64,000 nt of DNA from Aaosphaeria pasadenensis (lineage: Eukaryota > Ascomycota > Dothideomycetes > Pleosporales). The first letter of the stretch is position 1; each line of letters opens with the position of its first letter. Shown in pieces: positions 55,712-64,000 of this stretch. The translations under genes were made by a program, and so were the position numbers. The notes under the pieces are model-generated. The model did not search any database and was not told where the DNA came from. It saw only the letters and a list, made by a program, of their open reading frames with translations. Where the stretch lies: contig JAKLMB010000015.1 in assembly GCA_022813625.1 (NCBI GenBank), positions 248,001 through 312,000 of the forward strand, read 5' to 3'.

Positions 55712-58306
55712 GCGGTCTGTGTTCATTCACATCGGATGCGCGCGAGCACGTCTCTAGCTGTAGGATATCTTCTCGCCATAAACAATAGTTTACTCGGAGT
55801 TGGCGCGGAAATGATCATCGTTCGGATTTGTTAGTCGCATTGTTAGTTGCTGAGGGACATTGTCAGATAATTGCGAATTGATAATCTGTACTCCGCATTG
55901 AGGATGCAAACCAGCCTCACGGACAGCATAGACATAGTTGCAATGCCACTTGCTCGATAGTTCACTTTGGCCAGGTCGCATCGAAAGTGTCCACTAACTG
56001 CCGCGCATGCGATTGTTTGGAATCGAACATTGCGGGAGATTCAATCAAGCGCGGAGACTGTTTACACAAACGAATCAATTGATCCAGCCGGCAAAGTCCT
56101 GTGACATCTGGTAAAAGGGGCAGGATAAAGTTTTGAGCGCACGATGCAAACGAGATGTTGGGCGGTTAGTTCGTCCAACATAGTACAAACTCATTGTATG
56201 GAATAGAGTATTTGGTGTTTGGAAAAGATGAAGGAAAGGCTGGGGTCGTGCAATTGAATCCTCGTGGCTAGGGACAACGAGGTTTCAGCGCAGGTACGAG
56301 AGCGTGTTCCCGCCATTTCCTTTCACGATGCATGGCCATGCATTGAGAAGAGAGGGGGAAGAGAGAAGCTGTAGTATGCTGCTATCAGAAACTACCCAGC
56401 TGCAGGTATCTGTTCATGTACAGCATGGTGAGGTAAGGAAGGGCTGGTGTGTGTTGTGTTGTACGCATGTGTTTGGCGAGGGCGGTATGCGCAAGTAGCA
56501 GTGGTACGGGACTCGGCGCAACTATCGGGTGGACATCGAATCACGATGATCGGGGAATTGTCACTGGAAGCGAGGACGAGCGAGGCAAATCAGTGGTGCG
56601 TTGGCCCATCTGGAGTAGAGGAACTTGATTTTCCTTCGTTTTTTTCAGGTTGTTAGTCGGGAGTGATATCAGAGCTGTCGAGACCAACAAACAGTTGGCG
56701 GGGAAGTCAAGGCCGATAGCGTGGTGGGTAGCGACGTAGCGTGGAAGTGTTGTTCAGCCACAAAAGCCTGATCCGACCCTTGTCGATACTGTGGATCCAA
56801 TAGCTATGCGAGCACACTAGGGAGATACTCCGCATTGATGCGCTTCGAGCTTTGATGTTCGGTCGCTCTGACGGGGCGGCCTGGTAGTGCTGGACCAGGC
56901 TGGGACTGATGCCCTGCTCGGTCGGTGACGCAGCTCTGGATTATTTAGTCGCACATTGAACGATACGTTACAATGGATGAGGCAGGAAAAGGAGGTCGCG
57001 AGACGGAGAGAAGAGGGTAACGATATGATGAGAGGAGGTTGTGAGGACCAATGAAAGGGTGGGCGTTTGCCGAGTTGCCCAGACGCGGTGCGTCAAGCTA
57101 CAGGCAGACGGATTTGTGGTGCCTGAGTTCCCGGTTTGTGCATCCATGTGTTATGCAGAGTGTGCCTGTTTGTACCTTTGCCCAGTGGTGTAGCTTGTGC
57201 ACCCTGTGTCAGTGTTCAATGATGGGTTGATGTCTGGGCAGGGTGATGTGGTGGCACCAGCGACTGGGGGGCAGAAGGAGATAGATCGATGTGGACGATC
57301 TAAGTGGCTCCATACGATGGCTTCGATTAGGATGGTAGATTGATGGGACGATGGGCTGGAATGATAATGAGATGGCTGATCGATTGATTGATTGAAGTGT
57401 TTGATTGTGGTTGGGGATGGACGGGCACTGACGGGGTGGTTGAGGATCGATAAAGAGGGTGGTGGCTAGTGCACGACACTAGTGGACACGGCTAGTACGG
57501 ATGGGGTTAGCCGGTATGTGACTATGATGTCGTTGGCAGGTTTTGTTGTTTTGGCGAACGAAACAACAAAAAATGAAATTGAAATGATTCATTCGTTCGT
57601 TCATGGGAGGGAGATGGGAGGTGGGAAGATGGAAGATGGGGGAAATCAGGTTATTCCCCCGTACCCACTGTAGACAAGAGGCAGCTGTGAACACAAATTC
57701 CAAGAAAAGACAACCTTGAAACAATACAGGATATTCTGTCAATCGCATCCAAACTAGACCAATTGAAGTCGAATCCAACCTCCCCGTTACCCCGTCACTA
57801 CCAGCTTCATGCCAGACTAAGACTATGGAAGGTTACCAGAATCTCAACATCAACAAGCCACACCAGCCCTGCCTTCCTGATCGCCTTACTCGTTTCCCTC
57901 CATCATCAATTGTTAGTTCAATTCTACTTCCAGTAATTAACTAGATACTTTACTAGGTAGTTGGTTAGTGCATGTGTGGTCACTGTAGTGTGTAGTGTGT
58001 AGTGTGTAGGTGTGGGCGTGGGTGTTTGCAACCTCGTCATTAATTCACCCACCTCACTTACCCTCACTTACCTTCACTTGCTTGTCTTCTCTGTCTCGTC
58101 ACCATCACCGTCACTGTCCAACCAAGACCCTTCCACCCTCCTCCCGTGCCCACTAAATAAATATTGCCCTTCCCCTCCATTCTCCAACTCTCTCTTTCTC
58201 TCTCACCCACAACCTCACTTCCAATCCTCATCCACATCCACACCCACATCAACTTACCTCTCAACATCTTCATCATCTCTCTCGACCCTCAATCCCAACC
58301 GTCACC
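55712..58306. other. 2.6 kb intergenic region upstream of the CFEM gene
   Basis: No gene recognised. It holds a TGTAGTG-type repeat at about 57978-58010 and pyrimidine-rich leader sequence from 58040 to the CFEM start, with an actaaataaatatt at about 58155 as a TATA-like element. A long promoter is common for regulated surface proteins. Confidence 0.4.
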
Positions 58307-59303
58307 ATGAAGACCTTCGCCATCCTCGCTGTTGCTGGCATCGCTGCCGCCCAGAGCATCAGTGATCTCCCTCCCTGCGGTGTAAGTTACCCTCTGCCTG
58401 CGCAAATCTCGCGCTCCTTCCCTTCCCAATTGAAGCTCCATGCCACTCTGTCCGCGAATTCTTCATCTTCTCTTTATGCCTGACTAACATGTCCTCTTCA
58501 GCAAACCTGCATCAACAACATGGTCGGCATTGCTACCTCCCAGTTCGGTTGCGCTGTCGGCGACGTTAGCTGCTACTGCAACGAGGCTCGCTTCGGATAC
58601 GGCGTTCGCGACTGCTCCAACCAGGCTTGCCCCTCCGGCGATGATGCTAACCGTGTGATCGCCTATGGCCTCAACTACTGCGCTAGTAAGTTCAACAGCT
58701 TGACTCCTCTAGAAGGTCGAATACTAACTTCATCAAAGACGTTGGCGCTTCCCAGTCCGGCGGTTCCGCTACCCAGGCTCCTGCTTCCACTGGCGCTCTC
58801 CCCATCCTCTCCTCTGCCCTCGCGTCCGTGACCGACTCCGCTGGTAGTGTCATCGCATCTGCTACCGATTCCGCTGGCAGTGCCATTGCCTCAGCTACTG
58901 GCTCTGCCGGTAGCGCTTTGAGCTCTGTCACTGGTTCTGCCGGTAGCGCTTTGAGCTCGGCCACCGGCTCCATCGCCAGCGACGCTTCTTCCGTTGCTTC
59001 CTCTCTTGCCAGCGGTGCCTCTTCTGCCGCCAGCTCTCTCCAGAGTGGCGCCTCCTCGGCTGCCTCCTCGGTCGCGTAAGTTGAACATCTCTTTACATAG
59101 TAGAAACATCACTAACAGCCAACAGTTCCTCCCTCGGCAGCGCCCTCTCCTCCTTCCTCAGCGAGGTTTCCTCCGCTACCCAGAGCCTTGCTGAGTCCAC
59201 TGGCACCGCCGCCTCCTCTTCGGTCCCTGGTGCCGCCCCCATGATGACTGGCATGCCCGTTGCTGGTGTCGTCGGTGGTGTCGCTGCCTGGCTCCTCTTG
59301 TAG
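58307..59303 (+). CDS. GPI-anchored CFEM-domain cell-wall protein
   Basis: Four exons: 58307-58381, 58502-58685, 58739-59075 and 59126-59303, giving 257 aa with all junctions in frame. Seen: a signal peptide (MKTFAILAVAGIAAAQ), then a CFEM domain with eight cysteines (LPPCG, QTC, FGC, SCYCN, RDC, QAC, NYC), then a long Ser/Ala/Gly-rich stalk with repeats such as SAGSALSSVTGSAGSALSSATG, and a C-terminal GPI signal (small residues, then VAGVVGGVAAWLLL). Family knowledge: CFEM proteins sit in the wall or membrane, may bind haem iron through an Asp in the domain, and some act in adhesion or host interaction. The Asp in GDVSCYC is the usual haem-ligand position. Codon use is C-ending, as in highly expressed genes. 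The repeat region probably varies in length between strains. Confidence 0.93.
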
Positions 59304-61029
59304 GCGCCAAGCCTACGATCCCAAACCCAAAGGTCTCTCGGTCGAACGATGTAATGATATAGTGTATTGTGGGGACGTGCCGAGCGAGTGAGCGATCTGA
59401 GCAGGTGACCCTTTGGAACAAAAAAATCTTTCACGGTCTTGGTTTCGTCATGGGAAAACGGATTGTATATGCTTTTATCGGTGTATATCTTTCTTTTCTT
59501 CACGGCTGTTCCTCTTCCCAATTTTCTCTCTTCCACGCGGACGACCAGATGGAAATTAATGTTTACGACAATTCGGCATGACTGTAACGATGTGCCTAAT
59601 ACCTCTCCTTCCTAGGTCGATGCGTGTTTTACCCTTTTTCGGACGTGCATGCGCGTGCTTCATGGACAAGCAGCGTCTTGATACCCCCTCTTTGCCGCGG
59701 GATGAATTACGAGTACCTCAAATGGAACCTGGTAAATACCCGGGTTATCACCCAGTAGATAGCAATCAAACACGAATCAATTAATCAAAACATGAGTACC
59801 GTCCTTCTTGTGAATATCTGTTGCGAATTGTGGATGCTGACTGACTGACTGACGTTGCATATGAATGTACGTACGGAGGACTTTACGGGCGCCGCTCGTA
59901 TTCTCGGTTCGCCCCGCCCGCCCCCTCCCCAGCTTCCTTGCCAGCCTCGTGGGCGGGCGGCGGCCGTCATGCTGGCCACCCGCCTGCCCGCCTATCGCGA
60001 ATGACGATCACATTGCGGCGTAGCGATTAAAAATCTCCGCCTCCGCGCCGCAATGTCGCAGTCGACACGAGGGATTGCGTCTTACTTACATGTGCTTACA
60101 ATATAAATAACCCGCTTCCGACTCTGCACAGAGGTACACATACACGCTTTCAACGCCGTTCCTACATACAGTACAACGACTCAGACAATCAAACGTCCAT
60201 CGCACCTTCCGCAGGTAGGAAGAACACGAGCTCGCGAGCAGTATCGTACTTTCCTGTTTGGAGTCCATTGCTTGCGCAGCAAGCTACCTAAATTATGGTC
60301 AGTCACTATATAGCGGTAGAAGATGCAGAAAAAGAGCACCACCACGTGGAAGAGTTGGGGAAAGCGATACTGGTTGGCTGGAATAGCTCTCGGCGTACTT
60401 CGGATTGGACATTCTGATGTTATAAATATGTGTGTTGTAGGGCGGGTAGTTGGTTGAGGTTGATTGAGGAGGTGCGGAGTAGGTGGTTGGTTGAGGAGGT
60501 TGATTGATTGATACTGTAGGTGGAAATTGAATCGCTTGGTTTCTACTATAGTGTAAGGTTGTAGGTAGGTCCTTTTAAGGCCGTTTACGACGTACAGACT
60601 ATTTTATCGTAGAGTGCCACGATAAGAGGGGCATATTGGATAGGGCACATGGCGTATCAAGCGATGGCGTGGGAAGGCTCGTGGTATGCGATATGAGGTT
60701 CCTTGCGCATGTCTGTCTGTCTGTCTGTCTGTCTGTCTGGGCGATAGAAGGACTTGTTGAGGGCGTTCACTTGTGCAGAATTATACGTATCGTAGGATAA
60801 GAACTACGCCTCACTATGTAGCGAGCATCACAATGTAGCGAACAGAACAACAGGCAGGTGTCTAATTTATATAGTTGCAAAAGGATCTTTCGTGCAATCA
60901 TGCGTTGTTCTTTGCTCCGTATGTTACAAATTTTGGGACTTCCTCTACATCGTAACTACTGCTACAGCTGTGTAGAAACTTACATCCATTGTGTCGTCGT
61001 AGTTGCGCGAATCTTACAGACGCAGTGCA
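59304..61029. other. 1.7 kb intergenic region
   Basis: 3' flank of the CFEM gene followed by non-coding DNA. It contains a GC-rich block near 59880-60060 and a (TGTC)n microsatellite. No gene recognised. Confidence 0.45.
60710..60739 (+). repeat. (TGTC)n microsatellite
   Basis: About seven uninterrupted copies of the tetranucleotide TGTC in non-coding DNA between the CFEM gene and the retroelement remnant. Confidence 0.95.
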
Positions 61030-61049
61030 TTATAGTAGATTTAGGTAGG

Positions 61050-61420
61050 TGTAGGCTCGAGTTCGGTAGGCCAGTAAGACCTCTCTGCCTGAGAAAGCAT
61101 CTTGCTCAAGAGCAACACTGGCTAAATTCGACCGGACTTCGCCGCTGTCGTGTCGACTGGATCGTCCTCGACATGATACACTGCAAGTCCAAATCCCCTC
61201 GTTTGATGCATCGGGGTCGATAAAGAGCGGGCGAGAAGGATCAGGATGGTGTAGCATTGAGCCTGTGCGAAAACAATCTTGCAAAGCCTCAAACGACGCC
61301 AGATTTTCGGAAGACGGATTAACTTTACGGCCTGAGGCAAACGATGCTCGAAGGTATTGTCTGGTAGAGCTCTGATAGAGAGCATTCCACCACGAAACGA
61401 GATACTCTAGTCGTCTCAAA
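61050..61420 (-). mobile_element. Decayed Ty3/gypsy retrotransposon fragment (reverse transcriptase-RNase H junction)
   Basis: On the minus strand the frames read, in order, FASGRKVNPSSENLASFEAL, HPDPSRPLFIDPDASN, then after a one-base frameshift GFGLAVYHVEDDP, then after an in-frame TAG PVLLLSKMLSQAERSYWPTE. These match, in the right order, the connection and RNase H start of fungal gypsy polyproteins (DPSRxLxIDxDAS, GFGxxVYHV, FLSRxLxxAExRYWPTELE). The fragment ends right after that motif; no LTRs, integrase or protease are seen. One frameshift and one stop show it is dead. Only about 370 bp survive. Confidence 0.8.
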
Positions 61421-61604
61421 GTCTTTCAATGTATACTCAATCGATACAGATGTAAAGGAAAGCCGCACTTCAACCACATGATAGATAGAAATTGTAGTTT
61501 AGACCTGCTCCGAGCATCGATTTATGCTCGTAACATGGTAGGAATAACGTTATATGAAAATAAGATATGAACATTCGAGCAAGTACCCTCAATTTGACTC
61601 CAAG

Positions 61605-63887
61605 CTAGAGAATAAGAATGGGATATGAGATCTCCCTACAAATCCGCAAACAGCATGACAAACACGCATGTTTCCGTAGCACGACAGGGGCGTACCAATT
61701 GCCACAGGCAAGAGAGAGAAGCCGAAGATCGTCCATATCACTGACCGCAACAACACCTACTGTGCCCTCCTGACAATACTTGCGACGAACGTGCTTCGTT
61801 GGATCGATTGGGTGTGCGTAAGTGGCGAACGGGTCAGGACGCTCGAGAGGTTCGTCAGAAATATGAGGACAGCTCTCAACCATCAATGCGCTCGACAAGT
61901 TGGCCAAAGCTCGGCCTGGTGAGACCGTCACATACTTCAATTGGCCATCAGTACTAGCTAATCCTAGCCCAACTTTCAGAATGTCATCACGGACTTGAAC
62001 TCTCCATTCCGCTCTCAAGTAGGGGAAACGGTTCTGGGATTCAGCTACCGCTGTAGAGGTAGGAATCTGGCTTGCCTCGATTTCCACCTCTTCGTCACTT
62101 GCGAGCGCTTCGACCATAGTGTACAGTTCCCCTTTATGCTGGAAAACGCCGCGGCAGAATTTGAGGGATAAGAACCAGGATTTCGTCGGACAGAGCGTGT
62201 CAAAGATAGCAGGCCACACTGCCTGGCCCATGTTAGATGACGCAGCCCATGTATGAGCCTTGATTTCGTTGCTAACGTCATGGCCGACTAACGTCAATGC
62301 CCAATCTAGCAAGACATGGTGTTTGACGATCGCAGGCCGACCCGTTAGAAGAATGTGTCGTATACTCTTTGCAAATGGATGACTTAGGTTCTGGTGATGG
62401 CGTACGGGGATTCGGATACGGAGATCGTCAGGAAAAACAAACAGAGAAAGAGCTAGAATATCAGCAAGGACAACTACTATTTTTTTGAGAAATGCTTCGC
62501 GTTTGCAATACGTGTGCACAGCATTTTTGGGAAGAAGCACATTTGCACACATAGGACAGCCGCAACTCTTTCGCAACTCCCGAGTATGATGCACTACGAG
62601 CGGCAGTTTCCAATCAAAAAGAGGCCCTTCTCCCAGTGGCTTTTGTTGTACATTGGTCTGTACATTGGTCATCCCAGTCAAGCGCCGAAGCATTGGTAGA
62701 ACCTCCTCAGTCGTAGGGATAGGGTGGGTACGGAGATCGTTGATGCATTCCGACTCCGGCTGGTATGCGATCGAGTCCCTTTCAAACTCCTCCATAGTGT
62801 ACCAGGACGCGAGTCTTCTGTCATAATCAAAGGGGCAATAACTCGAAAATCTCAACTTGGAAATAACTTGGTCAAGAGCGTATGGAATTAACTGTTCGAA
62901 TGCTCTTCGGCTGTTGCCCACGTCTAGCCCATTATGCTGGAGTAGCCATTTACCGTATTGATCGATTGAAGGCATACCTCTCCATCGCATACTGACGGTG
63001 TGATTGGATGTGATAGTGTTCTCAATCACCATCTCTTCAAAAGCCCGGACCGAGTGGTCAACCTCAACCTTGAAAGCTGCGGAACGATCGCGTAAATCTC
63101 CAGGCGGATAGTGAATGATGCAAACGTCATGATAATCTTGATCCAGTATTTTCCGTCCATCGTGAGTGAAAACAGCAGGAGGCCTACCGAGACACCATTC
63201 GGTGAAGGAGGCTACCCAAGCTGTACATCCTCTAGTTTTGATAGTTATTCTGGTCACAGTATCTTCTCCAATGCGTTCAAGCTGGCGAAAAGCATCTATC
63301 AGATCCCTGAGTCCATCTGGATGAGGAAAAGCACCAGCTGAACTCGGATCTTCAGGTCGTGCGGCCGGGATCATTCCCACCTGGGAGCACAACCTTGAGT
63401 GCCAACGAAGGGTGAGGTCTGTGAATCCGGAAGCCGCACATCTTGGCTCCAATGCTCTAAGAAGGTCCCTGAGAAGTCTGGGCGATGGAAGCAAATCGGA
63501 TTCTTTAGTGGTGCTTTTCAACATCGCATGCAGCGCCTCTTTAGCGTCAGATACCTCCATGGACGTTATTAGAGCCGCAGCAAGGCATAGAAACCGCAGT
63601 CCCGCATGAGATTGGCTTAGTTGTGATGCGGAATCGTGTTCTGGAAATCCAACATAGGATTTCAAGAATCGGAGCATCGGGGCCGTGGGAGGTGGGACGA
63701 CATTGGCCTGGATGATGTTGATCGTGCTATCACACATCGCTAACGTATTTCCGAATTTCTCGCACGCGATTATAGCGATTGCCTGCACATTATCGGTCGC
63801 TGCTGCTATCAAAGCACCTTTTGCGATAGAGACTAAACTCGCGGCTGAACGATCGATGTTCCAAGTACCGGTCACCTGGGTACTCAT
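61605..63887 (-). CDS. Large orphan fungal protein, function unknown
   Basis: Uninterrupted ORF of 760 aa from the ATG at 63887 (another in-frame ATG at 63947 adds 20 residues). The N-terminus (TGTWNIDRSAASLVSIAKGA ... AIAIIACEKFGNTLAMCDST) looks like a conserved start of a fungal family I have no name for. Further parts: a helical region with LRWHSRLCSQVGMIPAARPE, a segment TRGCTAWVASFTEWCLGRPP often seen in these lineage-expanded proteins, a possible metal site CGCPMC with a later Cys (HTYCKREAFL), and a C-terminal segment rich in Cys (LRKHACLSCCLRICREI). No transmembrane helix or nucleotide motif is clear. The absence of introns over 2.3 kb contrasts with its neighbours. It lies directly beside a dead retroelement. 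Confidence 0.7.
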   Translation of the reverse strand: MSTQVTGTWNIDRSAASLVSIAKGALIAAATDNVQAIAIIACEKFGNTLAMCDSTINIIQANVVPPPTAPMLRFLKSYVGFPEHDSASQLSQSHAGLRFLCLAAALITSMEVSDAKEALHAMLKSTTKESDLLPSPRLLRDLLRALEPRCAASGFTDLTLRWHSRLCSQVGMIPAARPEDPSSAGAFPHPDGLRDLIDAFRQLERIGEDTVTRITIKTRGCTAWVASFTEWCLGRPPAVFTHDGRKILDQDYHDVCIIHYPPGDLRDRSAAFKVEVDHSVRAFEEMVIENTITSNHTVSMRWRGMPSIDQYGKWLLQHNGLDVGNSRRAFEQLIPYALDQVISKLRFSSYCPFDYDRRLASWYTMEEFERDSIAYQPESECINDLRTHPIPTTEEVLPMLRRLTGMTNVQTNVQQKPLGEGPLFDWKLPLVVHHTRELRKSCGCPMCANVLLPKNAVHTYCKREAFLKKIVVVLADILALSLFVFPDDLRIRIPVRHHQNLSHPFAKSIRHILLTGRPAIVKHHVLLDWALTLVGHDVSNEIKAHTWAASSNMGQAVWPAIFDTLCPTKSWFLSLKFCRGVFQHKGELYTMVEALASDEEVEIEASQIPTSTAVAESQNRFPYLRAEWRVQVRDDILKVGLGLASTDGQLKYVTVSPGRALANLSSALMVESCPHISDEPLERPDPFATYAHPIDPTKHVRRKYCQEGTVGVVAVSDMDDLRLLSLACGNWYAPVVLRKHACLSCCLRICREISYPILIL

Positions 63888-64000
63888 GGTGCTAACGTAA
63901 AAAGTAAAGGTTCGACTACTATTTAGATAACTTGCTTTCAGGAACACAAAAAAGAGTATAGAGAATTTGATGTAGGAAGGATACGTAAAAGCTACAGCCT
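63888..64000. other. Promoter of the orphan gene, cut by the window end
   Basis: AT-rich; no features identified in 113 bp. Confidence 0.3.

Overview
This 64 kb window is nuclear DNA of a filamentous ascomycete (Pezizomycotina). The evidence is many short GT-AG introns of about 45 to 80 nt, Zn2Cys6, CFEM and BTB proteins, a Cox11 gene, a UreG gene and a Ty3/gypsy remnant. A leotiomycete or relative would fit, but the sequence does not settle the class. No rRNA, tRNA or CRISPR array was found. Exon boundaries were worked out by hand from splice signals, frame and family similarity; most close perfectly in frame.

Layout. 0-4 kb: the 3' part of a GH20 hexosaminidase-like gene, a small DUF6914-like gene and a small single-pass membrane protein. 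4-25 kb: a run of oxidoreductases and companions. In order these are a Gfo/Idh/MocA dehydrogenase (-), a dynamin-like GTPase (+), a zinc-dependent MDR polyol/aldonate dehydrogenase (-), an SDR (+), an aldo/keto reductase (-), a myo-inositol oxygenase (+), a Zn2Cys6 regulator (+) and a DHA2-type MFS transporter (+). 25-36.5 kb: two BTB-type proteins flanking a divergent COX11/HIT-finger pair, then UreG and a quinone-oxidoreductase-like enzyme. 36.5-49 kb: gene-poor DNA holding a Zn2Cys6 remnant and three unassigned proteins. 49-55.7 kb: an F-box gene with one in-frame stop, anthranilate synthase component I with eight exons, and a two-pass membrane protein. 55.7-64 kb: a GPI-anchored CFEM protein, a decayed Ty3/gypsy fragment and a 760-aa orphan.

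The most interesting region is 11.4-24.6 kb (perhaps 4.2-24.6 kb). Myo-inositol oxygenase makes D-glucuronate. Aldo/keto reductases can reduce it to L-gulonate. MDR and SDR enzymes of the types seen here catalyse the later L-idonate to 5-keto-D-gluconate to D-gluconate steps of the fungal D-glucuronate pathway. The four enzyme genes form two divergent pairs beside a transcription factor and a transporter. An 11-bp element, TTC(C/G)GAA(T/G)CTC, occurs upstream of the SDR, the aldo/keto reductase and the regulator, with a one-mismatch copy upstream of the oxygenase. I read this as a candidate inositol/glucuronate catabolic cluster with its own regulator. Substrates and regulation are inferred, not shown.
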